A model generated the notes under the pieces. The model was not told where the DNA came from. It did not search any database and worked only from the letters and a program-made list of their open reading frames with translations. Made by a program: the position numbers and the translations under genes. This document shows positions 33,693-43,214 of a DNA stretch of 64,000 nt, piece by piece. Location of the stretch: NCBI RefSeq assembly GCF_001618425.1, contig NZ_BDCU01000030.1, positions 186,001 through 250,000 of the forward strand, in the 5' to 3' direction. This stretch comes from Nocardia fusca NBRC 14340 (GTDB taxonomy: Bacteria > Actinomycetota > Actinomycetes > Mycobacteriales > Mycobacteriaceae). The stretch's first letter is position 1. Each line of letters begins with the position of its first letter.

Positions 33693-33717
33693 GACTCGAT
33701 GACCGAGGACGGTTCCC

Positions 33718-35103
33718 ATGGCCGACTCCCCCAGTGCGGTCGAGCAAGCCGATACCGTGGTCGTCGGCGCCCGATGTGCGGGTTCCGCCACCGCGGCGAC
33801 CCTCGCCCGGGCCGGCCGCCGGGTCGTCGTACTGGACCGCGCACGCTTTCCCTCCGACACGCTGTCCACCCATCTGCTGTGGCCGGCCGGAGTCGCCGAA
33901 CTGTCCCGGCTGGGCGCACTCGAGGCCGTCGAGGAACTGGGCGCGCCGCGACTCACCCGGGCCTACGCCGCCGCGGCGGGATATGCGGTCGCCAGCGAGT
34001 TCCCGCAGGTCGACGGGATCGACTACACCCTGTGTGTACGTCGCACCGGCCTCGATCACGCGCTGGTGCGTACCGCCCGCGCGGCCGGGGCCGAGATCCG
34101 CGAGAAATGCCGGGTGACCGACCTCGTCTGGGACGGCGGGCGGTGTACCGGGGTGCGCTACACCGATCCCGGCGGCCGGCTCGTCGAGATCCGCGCCGCA
34201 CTGGTGGTGGGCGCCGACGGCCGCCGCAGCACCGTGGCGAAACTGGCCGGGGCCCTGACCCCCTACGAATCCACACCCAGCGGGCGCGACTGCTACTTCG
34301 CCTACTGGCGCGACCCTTCCGGCGACCGGCGCGATATCGCCGCGCAGTGGCGGGCGGGCGCCGACCTCGGCACCGCCTTCCCCTGCGACGACGGCCTGCT
34401 GCTGAGCCTGGTCCAGCCGCCGGCCGAAGCAGGCCCCCGGCGCCCCGGCGACGCCGAACAACGCTATGCCGCCGCGCTCGACCGCATCCCGGCACTACGG
34501 GAGCGGCTGCGCGACTGCGAGAAGGTGGGGCGGGTCCGGTCGGCCACCGATATCGCCTCCTACTTCCGCCGCTCCAGCGGTCCGGGCTGGGCGCTCCCCG
34601 GTGACTCCGGTCATTTCAAGGATCCGGTCACGGCGCAGGGCATCCGCGATGCCCTGCACTACGGACGCCTGCTGGCCGAAGCCGTCGCACCGGTCCTCGG
34701 CGACCCCGTCCGGCTGGACCGCGCCGTCGCCGCGTGGGAGCGGCGGCGGGTACGCGAATGCCGCGAGATCTACCACTGGACCAACCGGCTCGCCCGCGGC
34801 ACCGCGATGAGCCCCCTCGAAATCGAGCTGTACCGCACCGCGACCGGCGACCGGGCCCTGGCAGCCATCACCACCGGCATCTTCTCCCGCACCCGGCGTC
34901 CCGCCGAGCTCTACACGCCGGCCCGCACGGCGCGACTCACCGCCGGGGCGCTGTGGCACCACCGCGGCGACCCGAGGCCGGTGCTGACCGATATCGCACA
35001 CGAGCTCCGCAGGGCCGCAGAGGAATTCCGCACCTCGTGCACCACCCTGCGCGGCGCACCGCCCGCCGCGCCCTCGTCCTCCCCCGGTACCGCCACCGCT
35101 TGA
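33718..35103 (+). CDS. FAD-dependent oxidoreductase, geranylgeranyl-reductase/halogenase-like
   Basis: A 461-residue flavoprotein of the group that includes geranylgeranyl reductases and flavin monooxygenases. VVVGARCAGSATAATLARAG (15-34) is the dinucleotide loop, LVVGADGRRSTVAK the second FAD motif and ALPGDSGHFKDPVTAQGIRDA the third, with the DP and G-I-R-D-A pattern of the family. It has no membrane segment. Likely reactions are double-bond reduction of an isoprenoid or hydroxylation. It is the first gene of an operon with the Tat-type flavoprotein 13 bp downstream. Confidence 0.85.
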   Translation: MADSPSAVEQADTVVVGARCAGSATAATLARAGRRVVVLDRARFPSDTLSTHLLWPAGVAELSRLGALEAVEELGAPRLTRAYAAAAGYAVASEFPQVDGIDYTLCVRRTGLDHALVRTARAAGAEIREKCRVTDLVWDGGRCTGVRYTDPGGRLVEIRAALVVGADGRRSTVAKLAGALTPYESTPSGRDCYFAYWRDPSGDRRDIAAQWRAGADLGTAFPCDDGLLLSLVQPPAEAGPRRPGDAEQRYAAALDRIPALRERLRDCEKVGRVRSATDIASYFRRSSGPGWALPGDSGHFKDPVTAQGIRDALHYGRLLAEAVAPVLGDPVRLDRAVAAWERRRVRECREIYHWTNRLARGTAMSPLEIELYRTATGDRALAAITTGIFSRTRRPAELYTPARTARLTAGALWHHRGDPRPVLTDIAHELRRAAEEFRTSCTTLRGAPPAAPSSSPGTATA

Positions 35104-35116
35104 CCAGGAGTTCACC

Positions 35117-36919
35117 ATGTCGGATCAGCTGCCGAAGAAGTCAGCCTCGATCGACCGCCGCACCGCCCTGCGCGGTGCCCTCGCCGGCGCCGCGATCCTC
35201 GCGGCGGGATCGGCGGCGAGTGGTACCGCGCACGCCGCCGCCCCCCGCCGCCGGACCCCGGGCCTACGCACCGGCGGAAAAGAGGTCGCCGTCTTCGGCG
35301 GCGGGATGGCCGGTCTCTCCGCCGCGCACGAACTCGCCGAGCGCGGGTTCCGGGTAACCGTCTACGAACCCGCCTTCCTCGGCGGCAAGGCACGCAGTAT
35401 GCCGGTCCCCGGCACCGGAGCCGGCGGGCGGGCGGACCTGCCCGGCGAACACGGCTTCCGCTTCTTTCCCGGCTGCTACCAGAACATTCCCGACACCATG
35501 CGACGCATCCCGTTCCCCGGAAATCCGAACGGTGTGCTCGACAATCTGATCCGCGTCGAGGGGACGGTGGCGGGATTCCGCGACAAACCGCCGATCTTCG
35601 CCCCGGTGGAAGTCGGTGCGCTCGACCAGCTCACCCCGGAACGCCTGCAGAACAGCATTATCGGCGCGTTGAGCTTCATCCCGGAACTGCCGCCACACGA
35701 ATTGGCCTTCTTCGCCAAACAGATGCTCATGTGGTTCACCTCCAGCACCGAACGGCGGTTCGGGCAGTGGGAGTATCTGACCTGGGAACAGATCATGCGC
35801 GCCGACGGCAAATCCCCGGCCTACCGTTCCTATCTGGTCAACGCGCTCACCCGGATCACCGTCGCGGCCAAACCGCATCTCAGTTCGGCGCGCACCATCG
35901 GCACCATCGGCGAAGCCTTGGTGCTGGCGGGAACCGGCCTGATCCCCGAATTCTCCGGTGGTGTGGACCGGATCCTGAACCGCCCGACCAATGCGGCCTG
36001 GATCGATCCGTGGGTGACCTATCTGCGGAGCCGTGGCGTGCGGTTCGTCATGGGGCAGCGTGCGAGCCGGTTGAACTACGGGAACGGCCGGATCGAGTCG
36101 GTCACCGTCACCGACGGCGGTGGCATCGCGAATTCCGTGGTCGCCGATCACTACGTCTGTGCCATGCCGGTCGAGAAGACGGTGCCGCTGCTCGACGATC
36201 CGATTCTGTCCGCCGATCCCCGGCTGGCCGGTATGCGCGAACTGCTCACCGATTGGATGGTCGGTATCCAGTTCTATCTGCGCCGCCCCACCGAAATACC
36301 CGAGGGCCATATCGCGGCACTGGGATCGCCATGGGCCCTGACCGCGTTGCGGCAGGCGCCGATGTGGGTCGGGAATTTCGCCGACCGATACGGCGACGGT
36401 TCGGTCGTCGAATGCTTCTCGGTGGATATCTCCGATTGGGATACCCCGGGAATTCTCCATCAGCGGCCCGCGAAACAGTGCAGCGCGCCGGAAATCGCGA
36501 ACGAGGTCTGGGCACAGCTGAAGTTGTGGCTGAACAACAGCACCGGTTGGCTGCGCGACGAGGATATCCACTCCTGGCATCTCGATCCGGGGATCAGCTG
36601 GTCCGACGGCACCACCCATAACGAAACCCCGCTGCTGGTCAATACCGTCGGTTCCTACGATCATCGGCCGACCGCGCACTGCGCCATTCCGAATCTGTTC
36701 TTCGGCGGAGATCATGTGCGCAGCAATATCGATCTGGCGACCATGGAAAGCGCCAACGAATCCGGCCGGTCGGCGGCCAATGCGATCATCGACGCCGCGG
36801 ACGATCCCGCGCCGCACGCGCCGGTGTTCCCGCTGGTCGCCCTGCCCGCGTTCGCGGCGGCGAAAAAGCTCGACGCGGACCGGTTCCGGGCCGGCCTCCC
36901 GCACATCCTGGACGTGTAG
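35117..36919 (+). CDS. Tat-exported FAD-dependent amine oxidase-like protein (phytoene desaturase/HpnE-like)
   Basis: A 600-residue flavoprotein. The N-terminus has a twin-Arg signal (SIDRRTALRGALAGAAILAA) and an AHA-type cleavage region near residue 42, so it is probably folded with FAD in the cytosol and exported. AVFGGGMAGLSAAHELAERG (~57-76) binds the dinucleotide; GEHGFRFFPGCYQNIPDTM and the C-terminal NLFFGGDHVRSNIDLATMESANE match the phytoene desaturase/hydroxysqualene dehydroxylase group. Export is unusual for that group. It may act with the flavoenzyme just upstream on one isoprenoid. GGAG precedes the ATG. Confidence 0.85.
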   Translation: MSDQLPKKSASIDRRTALRGALAGAAILAAGSAASGTAHAAAPRRRTPGLRTGGKEVAVFGGGMAGLSAAHELAERGFRVTVYEPAFLGGKARSMPVPGTGAGGRADLPGEHGFRFFPGCYQNIPDTMRRIPFPGNPNGVLDNLIRVEGTVAGFRDKPPIFAPVEVGALDQLTPERLQNSIIGALSFIPELPPHELAFFAKQMLMWFTSSTERRFGQWEYLTWEQIMRADGKSPAYRSYLVNALTRITVAAKPHLSSARTIGTIGEALVLAGTGLIPEFSGGVDRILNRPTNAAWIDPWVTYLRSRGVRFVMGQRASRLNYGNGRIESVTVTDGGGIANSVVADHYVCAMPVEKTVPLLDDPILSADPRLAGMRELLTDWMVGIQFYLRRPTEIPEGHIAALGSPWALTALRQAPMWVGNFADRYGDGSVVECFSVDISDWDTPGILHQRPAKQCSAPEIANEVWAQLKLWLNNSTGWLRDEDIHSWHLDPGISWSDGTTHNETPLLVNTVGSYDHRPTAHCAIPNLFFGGDHVRSNIDLATMESANESGRSAANAIIDAADDPAPHAPVFPLVALPAFAAAKKLDADRFRAGLPHILDV

Positions 36920-37181
36920 TGGGGAGACGCGCGGGTGGCACGGCGGCGGCGCGCCACCCGCGCGTGCCGTCCGGAAAACGAAGCCGTCTCCGCCGCCGGA
37001 CTCGCACGGCGCGCTGCGGTAACGGCCGGATAATGCGCGGCGCGGCCGAATTCACCGCGCCGCCGATTCGCGGAAAGCATTGTCGGCCCGATCTTGTTCC
37101 ATGAGAATGGGTTCCGAGCCGAGATCCGGCTTCTTGGGGACCGTCGGCGCTGGGGCGCCGGCAGAACAAGTGGGGAACACC

Positions 37182-37733
37182 ATGAGAATCAAGCAACTCG
37201 CCGCCACCGCGCTGATCTCGATCGGCGCCCTCGGCGTCGCCGCGGGTACGGCGCAGGCGCAGCCCGTGGCCACCGAGGTCGCCGTACGCGGCGCCGAGCA
37301 GGGTATCGGCTATGTCGTGGCGCCGAACGAGGCGGGCACCGCGATCGTCACGACTCTCGACGCCGGCAGCTTCGCCCTCACCGCCGACGGCGCGGCCGTC
37401 ACCCTGTCGGATCCGGCGGGCCGCGTGCTCACCACGTTGCCGCTGGGCGTCGCGGCCGCCGGGCAGACCGCACCGCTGGCGTCGGCCATCTCGGCAGACG
37501 GCCGGACCCTCACGCTGACACCGGACGCGTCCACACCGGCGGGGCAGCATGTCGCCCAGCTCGTGGCCGACCCGGACACCGAGTCGCGCAAACTGCACAA
37601 TGCCGGGATCGGTGCCCTGATCGGCGGCGGAATCGGTGCCGTACTCGGCTTCTTCCTGGGCGGAGTGGGCGCCCTGATCACCATTCCGATCGGCGCGGGG
37701 GTCGGCGCACTGATCGGCTACTCCACACCCTGA
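37182..37733 (+). CDS. Secreted protein with C-terminal glycine-zipper helices
   Basis: A 183-residue protein: a signal peptide with an AQAQP cleavage site near residue 26, a beta-rich middle (~30-130) with no recognised fold, and a C-terminal Gly-zipper hydrophobic stretch (AGIGALIGGGIGAVLGFFLG, then GVGALITIPIGAGVGALIG) able to insert in a membrane. Similar secreted proteins are common in Nocardia and lack a known role. GTGGGGA precedes the ATG at 37182; the open frame extends upstream but without homology. Confidence 0.75.
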   Translation: MRIKQLAATALISIGALGVAAGTAQAQPVATEVAVRGAEQGIGYVVAPNEAGTAIVTTLDAGSFALTADGAAVTLSDPAGRVLTTLPLGVAAAGQTAPLASAISADGRTLTLTPDASTPAGQHVAQLVADPDTESRKLHNAGIGALIGGGIGAVLGFFLGGVGALITIPIGAGVGALIGYSTP

Positions 37734-37990
37734 TCGACGAACTCGGCTGCGGCCCACCGGAACCGGTGGGCCGTGCCCGGCTCGCCGCCCGGCTCCGGCG
37801 CGCCGAAAGCGTTGCGCCGGAACGAATAATCTCCGTACGGCCCCGGCTCGCACAGGTGCCGCGAGGCCGTTTTCTGTCGGACCCCCCACGTAGAATCATG
37901 CAGGTAGGACACAGTCGGAGGGGTGATATGCGGCCGGCGGACCGGCCGCACCGCAAACCCCTCCGGCGCTTCGGAACCGGGGGTTCTGTG

Positions 37991-38974
37991 ATGAGTGAAA
38001 TCGGACAGGAACGATTGCTGCCGCCGCGTCAGCACGGGACGTCGTGGCGCGAATCGGAATACCGGGCCATCGCCGCGGAACTGCGGGCGGGTAAGGGGTT
38101 GCCCGAGATCGCCGCGGAACTCGGCCGGACGCCGTCGGCCGTCCAGGCGGCACTGCGCAACTTCGTTCCGCCGGAGGAGAAAGTACGCGCGAACGACCGG
38201 GCCGGCTGGATCCAGGACCGGATGGCGGCCGATCCGCAATGGGACTGGTGGGCCGTCGTACTGGACCATCATCGGCACGGCCCGTCCGCGCTCTGGCTCA
38301 CCGAGCACGAGCACATCGCGCGCGCTGCCTGGCGTGACCGCACACCCATGCCGGTCCTGGCCCAGCGGCTCGATACCGCCGAAATCGAGGTGGCCGCCTT
38401 CCTGCGCGCGCTCGGGCTCGCGGAGAACCTGGCCGAGGTCGCCGATCGGCTCGGCGCGACCCCGGGTCAGGCGCTGGCCAAACGCGTCAACGCGGCACGC
38501 GATCAGGAACAGTCCGCCACCTGGATCCTGGTGGTCGACGGTGCCGCGGGCACCGTGAAACCGCGCAGCGCGCCCGTGCGGCGGCACGTCTCGGTGCACG
38601 AGAGCCGAGCCGCCGCCGAAGCGGGCCGGGATCGGGTCCTGCGCTGGCATCGCCGGACTGCGGGCGCCAGCACCACCCCCGTCTGGTGGACGATCGCCCA
38701 GCGCGGACTCGGCGACTCCGCCGGCCGCACCTACTGCGGCGTTTTCACTCCGCGCCTGATCGACAGCGGGGTCCGCGCCGACGCGCTCGCGGTCGGGGAC
38801 CGGATACTGATCGCCGGATCGGACGGCAATCCCCAGGAGGCCCTGGTCGAATCGATCGCTCAGCGTGGCGAAGTCGTCGTCGCCGATCTCGGGCGGGTCG
38901 GCGATTCCCGGGTCCACCAGGTGATCGAATTCGACGCCGGGGAGCGGGTGGAGGTGCTCACCGCCCGGGAGTGA
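37991..38974 (+). CDS. Helix-turn-helix protein of unknown function
   Basis: A 327-residue cytosolic protein. The N-terminal 55 residues contain a Myb/SANT-like helix-turn-helix (SEYRAIAAELRAGKGLPEI then AAELGRTPSAVQAALRNF), a second possible one lies at ~135-160 (LAEVADRLGATPGQALAKRV), and the C-terminal ~150 residues are beta-rich (SWTIAQ, GVFTPRLIDSGV, GDRILIAGSDG). The family is not recognised. A DNA-binding or nuclease-linked role is possible. Its last 17 bp overlap the MFS gene on the other strand. Confidence 0.65.
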   Translation: MSEIGQERLLPPRQHGTSWRESEYRAIAAELRAGKGLPEIAAELGRTPSAVQAALRNFVPPEEKVRANDRAGWIQDRMAADPQWDWWAVVLDHHRHGPSALWLTEHEHIARAAWRDRTPMPVLAQRLDTAEIEVAAFLRALGLAENLAEVADRLGATPGQALAKRVNAARDQEQSATWILVVDGAAGTVKPRSAPVRRHVSVHESRAAAEAGRDRVLRWHRRTAGASTTPVWWTIAQRGLGDSAGRTYCGVFTPRLIDSGVRADALAVGDRILIAGSDGNPQEALVESIAQRGEVVVADLGRVGDSRVHQVIEFDAGERVEVLTARE

Positions 38975-40397
38975 CGGTTCGCTGCTGCTCGGCCGCCTCC
39001 GCGCGGCCGGGCATCAGCGCGGAGGCGACCACAATGGCCACGGCCATCACGGCCACCGCCACGAACACCAGATGCACCCCCTCGGCCAGCGCCGCCGGCG
39101 AGGGGGTGCCGGTATCGCCCACCCGCGAATTCACCAGTGCGCCGAACACGGCCACACCCACGGCGCTGCCGATCGACCGGGCGAACATATTGGCCGAGGT
39201 CACCACACCACGTTCGCCCCAGGTGGCGCTGGTCTGGGCGGCGATCAAGGTCGGACTCGCCACCAGGCCCATGCCGAGGCCGATGACGAAACAGGTCGCC
39301 GCGACCTGCGCGATGGACGTCGCGGGCCCGATGAACAGAGTGCCGACGGCGCCGACCGTGGCCGTGGCGCCGCCGATGAGTGCGGTGCGCCGGAAGCCGA
39401 TCCGCAGATACACCCGGCCGGACTGGGATGCCGAGACCGGCCAGCCCAGGGTCAGCGCGCCGACCGTCAGCCCGCCCACCACCGCCCCGACGCCCAGGAC
39501 GCCCTGGGTGAAGGTCGGCACATAGGACGTGAGACCGAGCAGTAGCGCACCCACCAGCGCGGAGATCGCCGAACTGGCGACCACGACGCGCCGGGTGAAA
39601 AGCCACAGCGGCAGCACCGGATCGGTGGCCCGGCGTTCCACGAGGACGAACAACACCAGCACCGCGGCCCCGCCGGCGAAGATCGCGATACTGATCGGCG
39701 CGTCCCAGGCCCAGGCGCGGCCGCCCTCGAGCAACCCGAGGATGAGCGCACCCGCACCGGAGGTCAGCAGCATCGCACCGGCGTAGTCCACCCGCCGGCG
39801 TTGCCGGGCCGGGGTCTCGGTGAAGTGGCGCAGCAGCATCCACCCGGCCCACGCCGACAGCGGCAGGTTGACCAGGAAGATCCACCGCCAGCCGACGTAT
39901 TCGGCGAAGACGCCACCCAGCAGCGGACCCGAGACCGACGAGAAGGCCCAGACGCCCGCGAGATAGCCCTGCACCTTCGCGCGCTCGGCCAGGGTGTACA
40001 GGTCCCCGGCGATGGTCATGGTCATGGGCTGGATGGCCCCCGCGCCGATACCCTGCACGGCCCGGAACACGATCAGCCACAGCATGCTGCCCGCGAGTCC
40101 GCACAGCAGCGAGCCGACAGCGAAGACGGCGATGCCGAACAGGAGCACCGGTTTTCGGCCCACCGTATCGGCGATCTTGCCGTACACCGGCACCGTGACG
40201 GCCTGGGCGAGCAGATAAACGGAGAACAACCACGGGAACTGGGCGAAACCGCCCAGGCTCTCGGTGATGGTGAGCACCGCGGTCGCGATGATGGTGGAAT
40301 CGAGCGCGATCAGTCCGGTGGCCAGCATGAGCGAGCCGAGGATCGGGCCACGTTCGGAGCGGAGCCCCACTTCGGTTCGCACCGTCTCCGCCACCAC
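38958..40397 (-). CDS. MFS transporter, EmrB/QacA (DHA2) family
   Basis: A 479-residue exporter with 14 predicted membrane helices. The first helix has LIALDSTIIATAVLTI (the DHA2 D-S-T-I-I motif), the loop between helices 2 and 3 has GKIADTVGRKP, and helix 5 has the antiporter-like GVFAEYVGWRWIFLVNLP. It should export drugs or other hydrophobic compounds using the proton gradient. The GTG start has GAGG upstream. No adjacent regulator is obvious. Confidence 0.93.
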   Translation of the reverse strand: MVAETVRTEVGLRSERGPILGSLMLATGLIALDSTIIATAVLTITESLGGFAQFPWLFSVYLLAQAVTVPVYGKIADTVGRKPVLLFGIAVFAVGSLLCGLAGSMLWLIVFRAVQGIGAGAIQPMTMTIAGDLYTLAERAKVQGYLAGVWAFSSVSGPLLGGVFAEYVGWRWIFLVNLPLSAWAGWMLLRHFTETPARQRRRVDYAGAMLLTSGAGALILGLLEGGRAWAWDAPISIAIFAGGAAVLVLFVLVERRATDPVLPLWLFTRRVVVASSAISALVGALLLGLTSYVPTFTQGVLGVGAVVGGLTVGALTLGWPVSASQSGRVYLRIGFRRTALIGGATATVGAVGTLFIGPATSIAQVAATCFVIGLGMGLVASPTLIAAQTSATWGERGVVTSANMFARSIGSAVGVAVFGALVNSRVGDTGTPSPAALAEGVHLVFVAVAVMAVAIVVASALMPGRAEAAEQQRTVTPGR

Positions 40398-40601
40398 TGC
40401 CGCACCTCTTCCTCCGGACCGGACACGTCAACACGATCGCCGGGCCACCGTATTCCCCACCCCACCGCGAGCGCCGCCGCATTTCCACATGATGAGACGG
40501 GTGTGTCCCTTTGTGCCGCGCAGCAACACGGGCTCCCGAGCCGCTGTGAGCCCGCACAGAGCGGCTGTGGCGCAGCGGGATCGGTCGATAGCATCCGCGT
40601 C

Positions 40602-41126
40602 ATGAGTGCACCGCTACGCTCGCTCCACCCCGGCTTTTCCGGCCGAATCCGGCTCGGTGGGCCGGCCGCCGCCGTCGCGATCCTCATCGCCGGCTGTGGC
40701 GGCGCGGCAGAACCCGCGGACCCCGCGGCGATGTGGGATCCGTGTGGTCTCCCGGCCGGTCTGCTCACCGAAGCGGGGTTCGCGCCCGGCTCGATCCGGC
40801 GCGATGTGGCCACCGAACCGGGCTGGGCGGGCTGCGGATGGAGCAGCGAGCGGGCCGCGCTGCGGGTGCTGTTCTCCGCCGACGGTTCGCCGGACGAAGT
40901 CGCCGGTGACGGGGATACCCGCACCGAGGTCACTGTCGCGAACCGCATCGGCCGGCTCCTGCACACCGGGACCTCCGATACCGCGACGACGTGCACCGTC
41001 GCCCTGCCCACCGCGGGCGGCGGCGTGGTGCGGGTGCGGGTCGACAGCGCCCCGGGCGCGGCCGAGAACGCCTGCACCCGAGCCGAGCGCGCGGCAAGCA
41101 CCCTTGCACCCGCGTTTCCGGTCTGA
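40602..41126 (+). CDS. DUF3558 family lipoprotein
   Basis: A 174-residue lipoprotein with the lipobox IAGC (Cys32) and, in the mature part, the MWDPCGLPAGLLTEAGF motif and paired Cys (GWAGCGW, TTCTVA) typical of DUF3558 proteins (LppP/LprE-like) of mycolic-acid bacteria. It would sit on the outer face of the membrane; function unknown. It is monocistronic with a weak ribosome binding site. Confidence 0.82.
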   Translation: MSAPLRSLHPGFSGRIRLGGPAAAVAILIAGCGGAAEPADPAAMWDPCGLPAGLLTEAGFAPGSIRRDVATEPGWAGCGWSSERAALRVLFSADGSPDEVAGDGDTRTEVTVANRIGRLLHTGTSDTATTCTVALPTAGGGVVRVRVDSAPGAAENACTRAERAASTLAPAFPV

Positions 41127-41155
41127 TCAGCGGCTTCGACCATAACTCGCACCAC

Positions 41156-41169
41156 TGTGACCGGTCACA
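41156..41169. promoter_or_regulatory. 14-bp palindrome upstream of the PucR gene
   Basis: TGTGACC-GGTCACA is perfect and lies ~125 bp before the PucR start. A near copy (GTGACAGGTCAC) is at 50021-50032 before the acyl-CoA ligase fusion. Confidence 0.5.
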
Positions 41170-41291
41170 AGCCGGAAGGTTGGTGCCTGCACGGTCGTCC
41201 AGTCGAGTTCGCAAAGCCGCCCGGAATACGACACATGATCATTACTGTGGAGCCGCAGTCTCGCCACCCAGGGGTAGAAGGAGTCAGCAGC

Positions 41292-42509
41292 ATGACCGTC
41301 GACACGACCAGAACCAAGCTGACGCTATCCGGCCAGCCCATGTCCGCGCCGCTACAGGATGTGCGCACACTGTCCCGCCACATGGTGGGTCATTTCGTGG
41401 AGAACGTGGTCCCCTGCGGCACGCTGCCGGGTGACGCGATCCACGGTGATGTCACCACCATCACCCGGACCTGCCTCGAACTCGCCGTCAGCATGCTCGA
41501 CGGTAAGGACATTCCGGAGAAGACCCGGCGGTTGGAGAACGCCGCCGCCGGCTGGGCGCGTGAAGGCGTCCCGATCGACACCATCCACCACGCCGTGCAC
41601 GAGGGTTTCCGGCTCGGCCTGGACCTGGTGGTGTCCAATGCGACCGTCACCGACTATTCGGCGCTGGTCGACGGGGCCAAGCTGGTCGTCGAGATGCTGG
41701 ACACGATGACCGTCTGTATCTCCATGGCCTACGTCCGCGAACTGCGGTCGGTGGTGAGCGAACACCATACCGCCGTGCACACCCTGACCTCCGCGCTGCT
41801 GGGCGGGCACAGCACCTCCACCATGGCCCGCGAATGCGGGATCGAGATCGCCCCCGCCTACACCGTGCTGGCGATGGCCATTCCGGCCCATCCGGACGAA
41901 GCGATCCCGGCGCTGGACGGCAAGGTGGTCGCGCGGCGCAAACTGCGCCGGGTCCAGGCCGAACTGGCGACCCGCTGCGAGGATTCGGCGCTGTCGCTGC
42001 TGAGCGTCGACGGAGGCACCGTGCTGCTGCCCGCCGACATCTTGACCGGCGAGCAACTCGACGAACTGGTCGTGCAGCTGTCGCGGGCGGCCCAGGTGCC
42101 GGTCAGCGCTGCGGTGGTGGAGGCACCCACCGCGGAGGTGCCCTCGGCGGCGGATCAGGCGCACGAACTTCTGGATATGGTCCAGCGGCTCGACTGCGTG
42201 CCCGGCCTGTACCGGTTCGACGATATGGCGCTGGAATACCAGCTGACCCGGCCCGGCCCCGGCCGCGAATACCTGGGGTCGCTCCTGGATCCGCTCGACG
42301 ATCATCCGGAACTGCTGGAGACCCTGCAGCGCCATATCAGCAACAACCTGAACCGGCAGCGCACCGCGCGTCTCATGCACATCCACACCAACACGATCGA
42401 CTATCGACTCAAACGGGTCGCCCAGCTCACCGGCTTCGATCCCACGCAGCCGTCCGGTCTGTGGTATCTGCGGTCCGCGCTGGTCGCACGCAGCTACCGG
42501 GCGAACTGA
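41292..42509 (+). CDS. PucR/CdaR family transcriptional regulator
   Basis: A 405-residue regulator. The N-terminal helical domain (~15-160; LENAAAGWAREGVPIDTIHH, then HAVHEGFRLGLDLV) is of the RsbRD-like sensory type, a GGDEF-like degenerate region lies at ~180-290, and the C-terminal PucR helix-turn-helix (~345-400) reads LLETLQRHISNNLNRQRTAR followed by LMHIHTNTIDYRLKRVAQL. AAGGAG precedes the ATG at 41292 by 8 nt; frame upstream has no homology. Its neighbour on the opposite strand is a free copy of its N-terminal domain. Confidence 0.9.
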   Translation: MTVDTTRTKLTLSGQPMSAPLQDVRTLSRHMVGHFVENVVPCGTLPGDAIHGDVTTITRTCLELAVSMLDGKDIPEKTRRLENAAAGWAREGVPIDTIHHAVHEGFRLGLDLVVSNATVTDYSALVDGAKLVVEMLDTMTVCISMAYVRELRSVVSEHHTAVHTLTSALLGGHSTSTMARECGIEIAPAYTVLAMAIPAHPDEAIPALDGKVVARRKLRRVQAELATRCEDSALSLLSVDGGTVLLPADILTGEQLDELVVQLSRAAQVPVSAAVVEAPTAEVPSAADQAHELLDMVQRLDCVPGLYRFDDMALEYQLTRPGPGREYLGSLLDPLDDHPELLETLQRHISNNLNRQRTARLMHIHTNTIDYRLKRVAQLTGFDPTQPSGLWYLRSALVARSYRAN

Positions 42510-42512
42510 CCC

Positions 42513-42977
42513 TCATCCCCGCTCCTGACCATTGCGCACCTGCGCCACATAGGCGCGCGACACGGCCGCGGTCAGCGTATCGAGCACATCGACCACGAAA
42601 CATCCGTCCACGCCCCCGGCCGCGGCGTCCGGAGTCCGGCGCGCCGCCGAACTACGCAGGCCCAGACCACTTTTCACGCCTTCGTGCAGGGCATGCTGAA
42701 TGATCTCGAGCGGCACCTCCTCGCGCGCCCAGCGCGCGGCGGCCACCTCGAGCCGGGCCAGTACCCGACGTCCGGACGGATCCGAATCGTCGAGCAGTGC
42801 CAGCGCCATGCCCAGCCCCACCCGGAAGGCCGTCTCGAAATCCGACCCCGGCCGTTCGCGCGCCGCCGGGCGGGCGCTGTCGGCCGACCACATTCGCATC
42901 AGCTCCGCGGGATCCGGCACCTCGAACACATGCCCGGACTCCTCCGGCTCACGGTCGTACTGCTCACCCGTGCACAT
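42513..42977 (-). CDS. Stand-alone PucR-type sensory domain
   Basis: A 154-residue protein whose centre (AARWAREEVPLEIIQHALHE) and C-terminus (FVVDVLDTLTAAVSRAYVAQ) match the N-terminal domain of the adjacent PucR protein (AAGWAREGVPIDTIHHAVHE; KLVVEMLDTMTVCISMAYVRE). It lacks any DNA-binding domain but is not a ruin: GGAGG lies 8 nt before the ATG and the frame is clean. It ends 3 bp from the PucR stop, tail to tail. It may bind or titrate the PucR protein or share its ligand (inference). Confidence 0.75.
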   Translation of the reverse strand: MCTGEQYDREPEESGHVFEVPDPAELMRMWSADSARPAARERPGSDFETAFRVGLGMALALLDDSDPSGRRVLARLEVAAARWAREEVPLEIIQHALHEGVKSGLGLRSSAARRTPDAAAGGVDGCFVVDVLDTLTAAVSRAYVAQVRNGQERG

Positions 42978-43214
42978 ACGTGCTCCCTCCACCAGCGACC
43001 GGCAACCGATATGGACAAACGTATAGTTACCCACCCTTTTCCGGCCGACACATCGCCCGGACTTCGGTCCACCTCGGAACTCGGGTCGGCAAAGATAGTG
43101 AGACGTCCCATCAACAGATACTTCGGTTTCGTGCCGTCGCCCACCGGCACCGCCCGGTCGCCGGGTCCGACCCACGACGCGCGCCCCGCCGCGCTCCCCG
43201 GTTAAGGTGCGGCG

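Noticed and set aside
41156-41169. Reading TGTGACCGGTCACA as a CRP/cAMP site
   Set aside because: The half-sites TGTGA and TCACA are separated by 4 bp, not the 6 of CRP sites; a TetR/GntR-type palindrome is more likely.
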